Position numbers and translations under genes: made by a program. DNA of 64,000 bases, taken from assembly GCF_014287515.2 (NCBI RefSeq), contig NZ_CP092473.1:3631501-3695500 (forward strand). The letters run 5' to 3'. Of this stretch, positions 17,243 through 25,357 are shown piece by piece; the first letter of the stretch is position 1; each line of letters starts with the position of its first letter. A model generated the notes under the pieces. That model worked only from the letters and a program-made list of their open reading frames with translations, was not told the DNA's origin and did no database searches. Source of the DNA: Roseburia rectibacter (GTDB lineage Bacteria > Bacillota > Clostridia > Lachnospirales > Lachnospiraceae).

Positions 17243-18508
17243 TTAAATTGGTGCAAGCAGATATTCACACAAAATCTGATACAGTTTTTGTGGTTCAACC
17301 GGTTTTGCAATATGCGCATTCATTCCTGTTTCCTTGCATTTTCTTACATCTTCCGGTGTATCATCTGCACTTAATGCTATGATCGGAATGATCTGCGCAT
17401 CCGGCTTCGCAACCTTCCTTATCGCTCTCGCCGCAACGAAACCATTCATATTCGGCATCTGGATATCCATCAGTATCGCGTCAAAATGATAAGGTTCTTC
17501 CACTTTAAACTGCTCTAATGCCGCTTTTCCATCCTGCACACTGACGACGTTCACTGCGACATGCTCTAAAATCCTTTTGCTGATCTCAATATCTAACGGA
17601 TGATCTTCTACAAGCAGGATTCTCTTCCCCCGTAAAATATTCTGCATCTCCTCCGCAGAGCGGTGCGCTACTTCAATTTCCGGCTGTATCTCTGCAATCT
17701 CGATCTCTAAGTGAACCTTTATCTCCGTGCCCTTCTGCGGCTCACTTTTCACTGCGATTGTTCCTCCCATCAGGTCAACGATGCTCCTTACGATCGCAAG
17801 TCCGAGTCCCGCTCCGTTTCCACGCTCGCCCTGATTCACGCTCTCCTGCGTAAATGGCTGGAACAGGATCTGCTGAAACTCTTCGCTCATTCCCATTCCA
17901 TTATCCGACACTACATAATCTGCACAGAAATGATCATTATGAGTTGCATAATTACAGATACGGAATGTGACCTCCCCGCCCTCCGGTGTAAACTTCACTG
18001 CGTTGGAGAGCAGATTAAAAAATATCTGGAAAAACCGCACCGGATCAACCATCATATTAATGTTGATCTCCTCATGCGGCATATGAAATCGAATCCATTT
18101 GCGCTCACACATCGGCTCCATCATATTTTCCACTTCATTTAAAAATTCCGTAAACGAATACGGCTTTGGATGAAGATGGAACTTTCCGTTTTCGATCTTA
18201 GACATATCCACTAAATCATTCAACAATCCCATCAGGAATTCACTCGCACCGCGGATACGGTTTAAACATTCTTCCATCCGCTCCGGATGCTCTGTCTCCT
18301 CAAGTCCTAACGCTGTTGCACCAACGATCACATTCATCGGTGTCTTGATCTCGTGACTGATGCGCGACAAAAATTCTGTTTTTACATCTGCGACTTCTTT
18401 TTTTGCCAAATCTCTTTGTGCCTGCATACGGCGCAGCCGTATCGTATCAAACACTAACAGACCTGCAAGTGCCACGATCAATACTGCGATCAACATTCTC
18501 TGTTCCAT
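17243..18508 (-). CDS. Hybrid histidine kinase with one TM helix and a receiver domain
   Basis: 421 residues. The ATG at 18508 has GGGGAG six bases upstream. One N-terminal membrane helix ('MLIAVLIVALAGLLVFDTI') is followed directly by a HisKA domain with the phospho-acceptor His52 in 'SHEIKTPMN'. Then comes an HATPase domain (N box 'NLLSNAVKF', G1 'DNGMGMS', G2 'GNGAGLGLAI') and a C-terminal receiver ('LLVEDHPLDIEIS', phospho-Asp in 'AILMDIQMPNMNGF', Lys in 'HIAKPVE'). There is no extracellular or PAS sensor domain, so it must sense through the membrane helix or through a partner. It is followed by the XRE-TPR regulator, with no separate DNA-binding response regulator in view. Confidence 0.88.
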   Translation of the reverse strand: MEQRMLIAVLIVALAGLLVFDTIRLRRMQAQRDLAKKEVADVKTEFLSRISHEIKTPMNVIVGATALGLEETEHPERMEECLNRIRGASEFLMGLLNDLVDMSKIENGKFHLHPKPYSFTEFLNEVENMMEPMCERKWIRFHMPHEEININMMVDPVRFFQIFFNLLSNAVKFTPEGGEVTFRICNYATHNDHFCADYVVSDNGMGMSEEFQQILFQPFTQESVNQGERGNGAGLGLAIVRSIVDLMGGTIAVKSEPQKGTEIKVHLEIEIAEIQPEIEVAHRSAEEMQNILRGKRILLVEDHPLDIEISKRILEHVAVNVVSVQDGKAALEQFKVEEPYHFDAILMDIQMPNMNGFVAARAIRKVAKPDAQIIPIIALSADDTPEDVRKCKETGMNAHIAKPVEPQKLYQILCEYLLAPI

Positions 18509-18700
18509 AAAAATCTCCCCTAGTGTTTTCTCCTCTTTGTAAACAGAATACACACCCAGCAAATATTCTGTCAGTATAAATCAGCCAGTTTTCCGACCAT
18601 CATATTAGGATAATTTTACCATACGGGTTTGATATGGTGCAACTGGATTAGGTGTAGAAATCACTTTAACTTTCTATTGCAGGCACTGATCATAAAACAC

Positions 18701-18740
18701 AAAAATAGCCGCCATGGTCTGATAAACTAAGCGGCAATTT
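18701..18740 (-). terminator. Terminator after the OhrR-type regulator
   Basis: The stem GCCGC (18708-18712) pairs with GCGGC (18731-18735). On the minus strand it is followed by TATTTTTGTG, and it lies about 25 bases beyond the regulator's stop. The other side is also T/A-rich, so it could work in both directions. Confidence 0.55.
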
Positions 18741-18762
18741 TTGTTTGAAATATGATTTATTT

Positions 18763-19203
18763 TTACTCTTTTCCAAGTAACCCCAGTACTTTATGCAGTA
18801 ACCGGTACAACTCGGCGGCATCCTCTTTCCCAAGGCACACGCAGCATCCCATTTTTTTGGGTACCTCAACTGCAGACTCTTTTAACTTTTCGCCAAGTTC
18901 TGTGATCGTCACGTTTAACACACGCTCATCCTGACTGTCCCTTGCACGGACCAGATACCCTTTTTGTTCAAGTTTTTTCAATACAGGTGTGAGCGTGCCG
19001 GAATCTAAATATAATAATGCTCCCATATCCTTCACACTGATCTGTTTATGCTCCCAGAGTACCATCATCGCAATATACTGCGTATAGGTTAAATCCAGCT
19101 CGTCCAAAAAAGGCTTATACTTTCGCACGATTTCTTTCGAGCAGGCATAAAGTGGAAAACACAACTGATTTTCCAGTTTTAATGCATCATATTTATCCGG
19201 CAT
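18763..19203 (-). CDS. MarR/OhrR-type redox-sensing repressor
   Basis: 146 residues from the ATG at 19203, chosen because GGGGA lies five bases upstream; an ATG four codons earlier has a weaker site. The N-terminus 'ENQLCFPLYACSKEIVRKYK' matches OhrR, placing the peroxide-sensing cysteine at Cys15. The winged helix follows ('TYTQYIAMMVLWEHKQISV', then 'KKLEQKGYLVRARDSQDERV'). Extra cysteines near the C-terminus ('GCCVCLG') could act in disulfide formation. OhrR proteins lose DNA binding when the cysteine reacts with organic peroxide. It ends a cluster of thioredoxin reductase, thioredoxin and OhrR, so it probably controls thiol repair. Confidence 0.82.
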   Translation of the reverse strand: MPDKYDALKLENQLCFPLYACSKEIVRKYKPFLDELDLTYTQYIAMMVLWEHKQISVKDMGALLYLDSGTLTPVLKKLEQKGYLVRARDSQDERVLNVTITELGEKLKESAVEVPKKMGCCVCLGKEDAAELYRLLHKVLGLLGKE

Positions 19204-19221
19204 AATAATCCCCATTCCATT

Positions 19222-19533
19222 CTAATTCAGATGTTCTTCAATAAAACTTTTCATGGCGTCTTTCGGCTGGAAACCAATCGTTCTTGCCACTTCCACACCA
19301 TCTTTTAATACAATGACTGCCGGGATACTGACAATGCGGTACTCCTGCGCAAGTCCCATGTTCTCATCGGAATCTGCGTTGTAAAATTCTGCCTTGCCGG
19401 AAAACTCCTCGGATAATTCTTCCATCACCGGTGCTAACATCTGGCATGGTCCACACCATACTGCGGAAAAATCGACAACTGCTACTCCTTTTTTTGCTTC
19501 ATTTAAATCGTTATTTGTAATTTTCTTTACCAT
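19222..19533 (-). CDS. trxA: Thioredoxin
   Basis: 103-residue cytoplasmic thioredoxin that reduces protein disulfides. The active site 'WCGPC' is at Cys27 and Cys30. The cis-proline is seen in 'IVSIPAVIVLKDG', and the length is standard. The stop is 18 bases ahead of the OhrR-type gene, and the reductase-like gene lies 140 bases upstream in the same direction. The three together form a thiol-redox unit. Confidence 0.93.
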   Translation of the reverse strand: MVKKITNNDLNEAKKGVAVVDFSAVWCGPCQMLAPVMEELSEEFSGKAEFYNADSDENMGLAQEYRIVSIPAVIVLKDGVEVARTIGFQPKDAMKSFIEEHLN

Positions 19534-19672
19534 AATATTTTCCCTTCCTGCGCTGCCCTTTGCGCATAATATACTGTTTATTTCTAATATATATCTACAT
19601 ATCTATACATCTGCTGTAATGACATACAACGCGGTTTAAATTTTCCACATTCCTTTTTATATGGGCTGTGAT

Positions 19673-20548
19673 TTACTGCTTTCCGGCTGCACGTTTCTTT
19701 GCATCCAGATAAGTCACGGCGGATAACGCTGCAACATTGCCCTGTCCGGCTGCTTTAATATACTGATACGGTGTGCCAGTGATATCACCACAGGCGAATA
19801 GTCCCGGAATATTTGTCTCCATGGACAGATTAACCTTTACATGATTTCCGTCTAATTCAAGTCCCGGCACGAGCTGTTTCGGAGATACAGCATCACGCAA
19901 TACAAAAACACCATCCACAAAGTGTTCTCCCTGCTCTGTACGGAGTCCTTCTACTTTCTTTTCCCCGAAAATCTCGTTCGGACGTTCTTTGATCACAGTC
20001 ACCCGCTCCGAAACCTCCGGTTCATGCTGATACATCGGAAAATAAAGTACTTCTGCTGCCACTTCCGCAAGAAAATCTGCCTCATGTTCCGCATCCTTTC
20101 CGTAACCGATAACAGCAACTTTTTTCCCTTTATAAAAGCAGGCATCACAGGTTGCGCAATAGCTGACGCCACTTCCTAAAAACTCATCCTCACCCGGAAG
20201 GGTTTTTCCGGAGACAACTCCGCATGCTAAGATCACACTCTCTGCCTCAAGCATTTCCTCGCCTGCCTGAATTGCAAAATAGTCACCCATCGCATAAACA
20301 GTACCAATACGGCTGTCCGTAATGTCAATCTCCATCATGGCAAGCTGCTTTTCAAACGTTTCTGCCATTTGGGCTCCGGTCACAGCCGGAAGTCCCGGAT
20401 AGTTCATGATCTGATGCGCCTTGCTCACCTTATCGCTCATCTGCTTTTTGCCGATCAGCAAAATGTTTTTATTTCTTACTTTTGCAGTCAATGCGGCAGA
20501 GACACCGCCAGGACCGGTTCCAATGATCGCTATATCTGCTCTCTCCAT
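19673..20548 (-). CDS. Thioredoxin reductase-like FAD/NAD(P) oxidoreductase
   Basis: 291 residues. The ATG at 20548 follows GGAGGTGGAG; an upstream TTG overlaps that site. FAD-binding 'IIGTGPGGVSAAL' begins at residue 8. The redox pair is Cys131 and Cys134 in 'CATCDAC', followed by a second Rossmann motif 'VAVIGYGKDAEHEADFLA' and the C-terminal FAD motif 'GLFACGDITGTPYQYIKAAG'. The protein is slightly shorter than classic TrxB (about 310). The NADPH motif GxGxxA is altered to 'GYGKDA', so electrons may come from another donor, as in ferredoxin- or F420-type clostridial reductases. It probably recycles the thioredoxin encoded next door. Confidence 0.82.
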   Translation of the reverse strand: MERADIAIIGTGPGGVSAALTAKVRNKNILLIGKKQMSDKVSKAHQIMNYPGLPAVTGAQMAETFEKQLAMMEIDITDSRIGTVYAMGDYFAIQAGEEMLEAESVILACGVVSGKTLPGEDEFLGSGVSYCATCDACFYKGKKVAVIGYGKDAEHEADFLAEVAAEVLYFPMYQHEPEVSERVTVIKERPNEIFGEKKVEGLRTEQGEHFVDGVFVLRDAVSPKQLVPGLELDGNHVKVNLSMETNIPGLFACGDITGTPYQYIKAAGQGNVAALSAVTYLDAKKRAAGKQ

Positions 20549-20641
20549 TTTTCTCTCCACCTCCAAATCATTGTCTTAAATTTAATTGTGTACAATCTTT
20601 ACGTTTTTTATCATACAGTAAGATACACTCACTTGTCAAGC

Positions 20642-20676
20642 AAAAAAAGAACCATGAGATTATTTTCTCACAGTTC
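20642..20676 (-). terminator. Rho-independent terminator
   Basis: On the minus strand an 11-bp stem (20666-20676 with 20649-20659, including two G-U pairs) is followed by seven Ts (complement of 20642-20648). It ends the transcript of the MATE gene and the coding remnant between 20696 and 20890. Confidence 0.8.
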
Positions 20677-20695
20677 TCTTTTCCTATGCGTTATT

Positions 20696-20890
20696 TTATT
20701 TTGCTGTAAACTTATATACTTTTGACTTCAGTGTCACTGTGATCTGCTGTCCTTTGCCGGAAATCTTCTGAATGTTAAATACTTTTGCACTCTTCGTTGC
20801 AAACGGACTCATTTTTTCTTCTGCACATTTATCGCCCTCGCTTTTCTGCCAGCTTAAACTCGTTTTTAATTGTTTTGCTTTTATCCCATT
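20696..20890 (-). pseudogene. 3' remnant of an unidentified gene
   Basis: On the minus strand a frame reads '...KTSLSWQKSEGDKC', '...MSPFATKSAKVF' and 'NIQKISGKGQQITV', ending 'KSKVYKFTAK' and a stop at 20696-20698. The terminator follows within 20 bases. It has the lysine-rich look of the C-terminal tail of a secreted Lachnospiraceae protein. Only about 60 codons remain and no start or signal peptide is present, so it looks like a decayed gene end downstream of the MATE gene. Confidence 0.4.
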
Positions 20891-20896
20891 ATATGC

Positions 20897-22267
20897 TCAC
20901 GCTTCGCCCTCTTTCAATATCTTTTTGATATTGAATAAAAACAAAGTTGCTGCAACAGTTACCGAGATAAAATCCGAAACCGGCTCTGCTAAAAAGACAG
21001 CAAACACCTTGTCCGCAAAGAAATGCGGCAAAATATAGATCAACGGGATCAGCAGGATGATCTTTCGCAGACACGCAATAAATAACGAAATTTTTGCCTG
21101 ACCAAGTGCCATAAATACCTGCTGTACTGCAAGCTGAATGCCAAATACTCCGGTTGCTGCCATATAGATGCGCAGTGCCCATTTTGTCATTTCGAATAGT
21201 TCCTGCGAACTGCTGTTAAACAGATGTACAAAAGCACCCGGTGCAATTTCCACTGCCAGCCAGAAGATCACAGTGTATGTAAAACTGCAGATCAAAAGCA
21301 GATGGTATGCTTTTTTAACACGATCCATCTTTTTTGCTCCGTAGTTAAAACTCATGATCGGCTGGGCCCCCTGTGCAATTCCCTGTACCGGCATAAACTG
21401 AAGCTGCATAATACTGCTTAAGATCGTCATGGCTCCGACCGCCACATCACCGCCGTAACGTGACAGCGATGCATTAAATGCGATATTGATCGCACTCTCC
21501 GTCGCATTCATGATAAAAGGTGATACGCCGAGCGCGCATACCGGTAAAAGCACCGATGCTTTTGGTTTGAAATATTTTGTTTTTATTTTCAGTTTTGTCT
21601 GTTTTCCTGTCAGGAAACAAATAACCCAGATCGCTGATATTGCCTGCGATATCACGGTTGCAAGTGCAGCCCCCTGCACGCCCATGCCAAATACAAAAAT
21701 GAAAACCGGATCTAAAATAATATTGCAGACCGCCCCAATCAGGACTGTTTTCATCCCCACTTTTGAAAATCCCTGTGTATTGATAAAGGAATTTAATCCC
21801 ATTGTCAGCATGACAAACAATGTTCCTTTTCCATAAATCTTCAGATAGGAAAGTGCATACGGCAGCGTGTTCTCACTTGCACCAAACAACATCAGAAGCG
21901 GCTCGGCTGTAAATTCCAATACCACCGTTAAAATAACTGCAATCACAACCAGCGCCATTGTACAGTTTCCAAGTATTTCCTCCGCTTCGTCATTTTTTTC
22001 TTTTCCCATGTAAATCGCAACACGCGGTGCCCCTCCATATCCGATCAGACCGGAAAATGCTGTGACAAGCATCAGTATTGGAAAACATAAACCCAGACCG
22101 GTCAGTGCCACGCCTCCGTTTTCCTGGATATGACCAATATAGATACGGTCTACAAGATTATAAAGAAGATTGACAAGCTGTGCGATCACGGACGGTATTG
22201 CCAATGTCAGCAAAAGCTTTCCAACACTGCCCTCTCCCAGGTTGATTTCATTTTTTGACTGTTTCAT
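20897..22267 (-). CDS. MATE-family efflux transporter
   Basis: 456-residue membrane protein with about 12 helices in two homologous halves. The first half starts with 'GKLLLTLAIPSVIAQLVNLLYNLVDRIYIGH', the family's usual opening. The second half includes 'QGIAQGAQPIMSFNYGAKKMDRV', the matching repeat signature. MATE proteins use Na+ or H+ gradients to export cationic drugs and metabolites. It lies 67 bases downstream of a second MATE gene in the same direction. Which substrates are moved cannot be told from sequence. Confidence 0.88.
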   Translation of the reverse strand: MKQSKNEINLGEGSVGKLLLTLAIPSVIAQLVNLLYNLVDRIYIGHIQENGGVALTGLGLCFPILMLVTAFSGLIGYGGAPRVAIYMGKEKNDEAEEILGNCTMALVVIAVILTVVLEFTAEPLLMLFGASENTLPYALSYLKIYGKGTLFVMLTMGLNSFINTQGFSKVGMKTVLIGAVCNIILDPVFIFVFGMGVQGAALATVISQAISAIWVICFLTGKQTKLKIKTKYFKPKASVLLPVCALGVSPFIMNATESAINIAFNASLSRYGGDVAVGAMTILSSIMQLQFMPVQGIAQGAQPIMSFNYGAKKMDRVKKAYHLLLICSFTYTVIFWLAVEIAPGAFVHLFNSSSQELFEMTKWALRIYMAATGVFGIQLAVQQVFMALGQAKISLFIACLRKIILLIPLIYILPHFFADKVFAVFLAEPVSDFISVTVAATLFLFNIKKILKEGEA

Positions 22268-22334
22268 TTGTATGTTCTCTTCTTTCGTTAATTTTTACAT
22301 CTGTCTTTATTTTTATAAAGTCTGCATCAAAGAT

Positions 22335-23702
22335 TTACACTTGCGCCACACTAAATTTTTCCAAAATCTTTTTCTGCTTATAGTGATAATAAATGATCAT
22401 ACCGACAGCACTGACAAACCAGGTGACCGGGTAGCATGCGACGATCTGTGAAAGTGTCCCATCCGGCACGATCCAGGTAACCCATACGACACGCAGCACA
22501 CAGATACCGAGCATCGTCATTGCCGTAGACACAAGCACATGTCCCTGCGCACGCAGTGAACCGGAATATACCTCGATAAACACAAACAGAAAATAGGTCG
22601 GTGATATGATCTGCATCATGCCAAGACCGATCTCCACCACATTTGCATCCGTGGTAAATATACTAAATAAAAACCTTCCGGCAGACATTAAGATCACACT
22701 TAACAGGATTGCTGTCACAAACGCCATACCAAGACACTCTTTCGTTCCTTTGCGGACACGGTCCATTTTCCCTGCGCCAAAATTCTGTCCAACAAACGTG
22801 GTTGCCGCAATTCCAAATGCGCTGTTGATCATCCAGAAAAGGCTGTCTATTTTTCCAAACGCAGCCCATGCTGCCATCGTATCGACACCAAATCCATTTA
22901 ATGCAGCCTGCACGATCACATTTGAAATGCTGTACATGCTCGATTCGATACCGGTTGGCAGTCCGATCGTCAGCATGTTTTTCAACACGCTTTTATGAAT
23001 TTTGATCTCACGTGGAATTAACTTTAACCCGGCAGTATGATACATTAACGCCACACTGACAAGTACCGCACTGATTCCCTGTGCAATCAGCGTCGCCACT
23101 GCCACACCAAGTACCCCAAGTCTGAATCCAAGCACCAGCAAAAGATCCAGAATAATATTTACAATGCAGCAGACGATCAGAAAATAAAGCGGTCGTTTTG
23201 AATCACCGATCGCACGCAGGATCGCTGCCCCCATATTATAAACAAAAATAAACAGTAATCCTGCAAAATAGATCCGGACATAAAGTGTCGAATCCGCTAA
23301 CAGGTTTTCCGGCGTATTCATCCATTGTAAAACCATACGTGTCGCAGCAACACCGATCACGCCAGCAATGATTCCACCTGTGATTGCGAACGCATATGCC
23401 GTATGCAGTGCTTTGTGTAACTGTTCTTCATTTTTTGCACCGAAATGCTGGGAGATCATGACAGTTGCCCCGGCTGATAACCCGGTAAAAAATCCAACCA
23501 CCAGATTGATGATCTGTCCGGACGAACCACTAACGCATGAAAGCGCTTCTTTTCCAACAAAACGCCCGACGATCACAGCGTCCACGGTATTATACATCTG
23601 CTGGAAAAATGTTCCCACCAGTATCGGAAAAAAGAATAATAACAACTGTTTCCAGATCACGCCTTCTGTAATTTTATTTTCCATTGTATCTTTTGCTGCC
23701 AT
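22335..23702 (-). CDS. MATE-family efflux transporter
   Basis: 455 residues, a paralog of the gene just downstream. Motifs are 'WKQLLLFFFPILVGTFFQQMYNTVDAVIVGRFVG' (split as GTFFQQMYNTVD and VGRFVGKEAL) and, in the second half, 'FVGQNFGAGKMDRVRKGTKE'. The two MATE genes are clearly different in sequence, so this is not a recent duplication. They could form a heteromeric or dual-specificity pair, but MATE proteins normally act as monomers. No regulator is adjacent. Confidence 0.88.
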   Translation of the reverse strand: MAAKDTMENKITEGVIWKQLLLFFFPILVGTFFQQMYNTVDAVIVGRFVGKEALSCVSGSSGQIINLVVGFFTGLSAGATVMISQHFGAKNEEQLHKALHTAYAFAITGGIIAGVIGVAATRMVLQWMNTPENLLADSTLYVRIYFAGLLFIFVYNMGAAILRAIGDSKRPLYFLIVCCIVNIILDLLLVLGFRLGVLGVAVATLIAQGISAVLVSVALMYHTAGLKLIPREIKIHKSVLKNMLTIGLPTGIESSMYSISNVIVQAALNGFGVDTMAAWAAFGKIDSLFWMINSAFGIAATTFVGQNFGAGKMDRVRKGTKECLGMAFVTAILLSVILMSAGRFLFSIFTTDANVVEIGLGMMQIISPTYFLFVFIEVYSGSLRAQGHVLVSTAMTMLGICVLRVVWVTWIVPDGTLSQIVACYPVTWFVSAVGMIIYYHYKQKKILEKFSVAQV

Positions 23703-23903
23703 AAAAATGCCTCCTGTCTTGTTGTCATTCGTTTTCTTCCTCTCTTACTGCATTTGCTTCAATTTTTTCCATACCACTTATTATACACTGTTATTATAGT
23801 GATTGCCCAAAGAAAAGTATAGTTTTAGTTTTGGAAATTACATTGAACCGGAAGATTTCTAAAGTGAATGCACATACAGAGCACCACCTCCTTAAAAAAT
23901 GGG

Positions 23904-23934
23904 TATAAAAAAAGAAGGTATATTTCAACCTTCC
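23904..23934 (-). terminator. Rho-independent terminator of the 197-residue gene
   Basis: On the minus strand the stem GAAGGT/ACCTTC (23928-23933 with 23914-23919) is followed by a run of seven Ts. It lies about 20 bases after the stop codon at 23951. Confidence 0.8.
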
Positions 23935-23950
23935 ATAATTAATCTATTCT

Positions 23951-24544
23951 TTATTTGTATATAAACAACTTCCCTTCTCTATCACACGCAACAACTTCAA
24001 GTTTCATTAATCTTGAAGTTATTATCTTCTCATCATATGGTAATAGCCTATATATTCCCTCATGCTTAACAACTTTGTATTCTTTACCATTATAAAAAAT
24101 CTTAGCTTCAATTGGTATAGGTTTTCCTTCGTTATCGCAATAACCAGTATATTTAATGGGTTGATTATGCTCATATCTAATCCGATGCAATGTATATGAT
24201 GTGCTCAATGCTCCATAGATTAAATATGCAATAGCAATAATAGCTTGTACTTTAATTTGTATTTCCAATCCATTTGCATACTCCTCTTCTATCAAACATA
24301 CTTGACCATTGATAATTTCATATCTTAATGACGACGTTGATTTCTCAGATTCATTAACAACTATGGCATTTCCCTCATGATGGTCACTTCGTCCTGCATC
24401 ATCACATCTTGCAAAAAAATCAGATGTATTAAAAAACAGTTTTCCATCGAGAAAGCGTTGCTGATAACGGTACTTACTGGTAAATTTCATAAGCAAATAG
24501 CCATTATAATCCTTAATCCAATCTCCCATTCCAATATCTATCAT
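23951..24544 (-). CDS. Hypothetical protein
   Basis: 197 residues; the ATG follows GGAGG at seven bases. I do not recognise the family. Visible traits: aromatic and charged N-terminus ('DWIKDYNGYLLMKF'), a 'GKLFFNTSDFFARCDDAGRSDHHEGN' segment, a moderately hydrophobic helix ('IAIAYLIYGALS') and a beta-rich end. The 'FLDGKLFFNTSDFF' region recalls abortive-infection-type or phage-linked hypothetical proteins that start with a KYR...LF.G..YF.... pattern. It has its own terminator and sits at the edge of the mobile zone, next to a HigBA module. No function is claimed. Confidence 0.65.
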   Translation of the reverse strand: MIDIGMGDWIKDYNGYLLMKFTSKYRYQQRFLDGKLFFNTSDFFARCDDAGRSDHHEGNAIVVNESEKSTSSLRYEIINGQVCLIEEEYANGLEIQIKVQAIIAIAYLIYGALSTSYTLHRIRYEHNQPIKYTGYCDNEGKPIPIEAKIFYNGKEYKVVKHEGIYRLLPYDEKIITSRLMKLEVVACDREGKLFIYK

Positions 24545-24564
24545 TTATCATCCTCCATATTAAT

Positions 24565-24601
24565 TAATAAAACAACCTCACCAGACAACATTCCAGTGAG
24601 G
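24565..24601 (-). terminator. Terminator of higA
   Basis: On the minus strand CCTCAC (complement of 24596-24601) pairs with GTGAGG (complement of 24576-24581), followed by TTGTTTTATT. It lies just after the higA stop. Confidence 0.65.
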
Positions 24602-24609
24602 TCATATAA

Positions 24610-24897
24610 TCAAGCTTTCTGTTTAGGTACAAACTCAATCTTAAGAGCCATTCCCATACCATCCGCTAATCTTTTAAGTAAATTAACAGAAGGGTTCCTT
24701 GTTCCATTCTCAAGCTTGCTGATGTCTGCCTGATTAATACCAGTACGTTCTGCAAGTTCCTTCTGTGTCATATTCTGAGAAGTACGAGCATCCACAATAG
24801 CTCTTATGACATCCATCTCAGGCTGAATAGCTTCATATTCTTTTCTGAACTCATCATCCTTTAACTGCTTAGAAAGCATATCATCAAATGTTCTCAT
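24610..24897 (-). CDS. higA: HigA-type XRE antitoxin
   Basis: 95 residues. An N-terminal alpha-helical segment is followed by a helix-turn-helix ('MTQKELAERTGINQADISKL') and a C-terminal 'LLKRLADGMGMALKIEFVP', typical of HigA/XRE antitoxins. It binds DNA to repress its own operon and neutralises the HigB toxin. The toxin gene overlaps its start by 14 bases, but only its C-terminal tail remains at this place because an IS110 element has split it. The antitoxin therefore appears to be an orphan. Its natural promoter, upstream of higB, is now separated by the IS. Confidence 0.85.
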   Translation of the reverse strand: MRTFDDMLSKQLKDDEFRKEYEAIQPEMDVIRAIVDARTSQNMTQKELAERTGINQADISKLENGTRNPSVNLLKRLADGMGMALKIEFVPKQKA

Positions 24898-24951
24898 CCT
24901 TCATCACCCTTTCTATGAAATCCTTTCTTCTATCCTTTGCAATCTGAATCT
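24884..24951 (-). pseudogene. higB: 3' part of higB toxin cut by IS110
   Basis: The minus-strand frame reads 'EIQIAKDRRKDFIERV' then 'MKDENI' and a stop at 24884-24886 that overlaps the higA start. This is the usual C-terminus of a HigB/Gp49-type toxin. The frame becomes unrelated beyond 24951, where the IS110 element starts. The other part is at 26761-27054. Joined with one CT core, they give a continuous '...VKKTQKTSKEIQIAKD' reading apart from one missing T. Confidence 0.8.
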
Positions 24952-25357
24952 CCTCGTATAATAAGTGTATAGCCAGTAGAAACGATGGTTATGCACTTAT
25001 TCTTTCTATAGATTTATAGATGATCTGAGACACCTGGGATAATCCCTTTCCATCTCATCTACTTTGGTTATTAGTTACATAGGTTATTCTGTGGTATGAT
25101 ATCAGCAGAGTCTGATGTCTAGAGGCTCTGCTTTGTCTCCTTTCAGCCCGATCTCGGTGCCTGCTTAGAAAGCTTGCAGCCTGATTCATATGTCATATTC
25201 CGCTTACACAGATGTTTCATCCTCTGGCGTACAGCACCAGCAAAAGAGCTGCCAGAGTGTATGCTTATTACGCGAGGTTTCGGTCAGCATATGATTCCCA
25301 GGATAAACCTTTTACTTCAGATTCCAAGAATACTTAATCGGAAAGGCGGGTGATATC
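24952..25357 (+). ncRNA. Candidate bridge RNA region of the IS110 element
   Basis: The 405 bases between the left IS end and the transposase start contain no plausible gene but are rich in hairpins, for example AGCAGAG paired with CTCTGCT around 25098-25131. IS110-group elements encode, in this position, a structured bridge RNA whose two loops pair with target and donor DNA. The exact RNA ends and loops were not resolved by eye. Call is by position and family knowledge. Confidence 0.5.
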
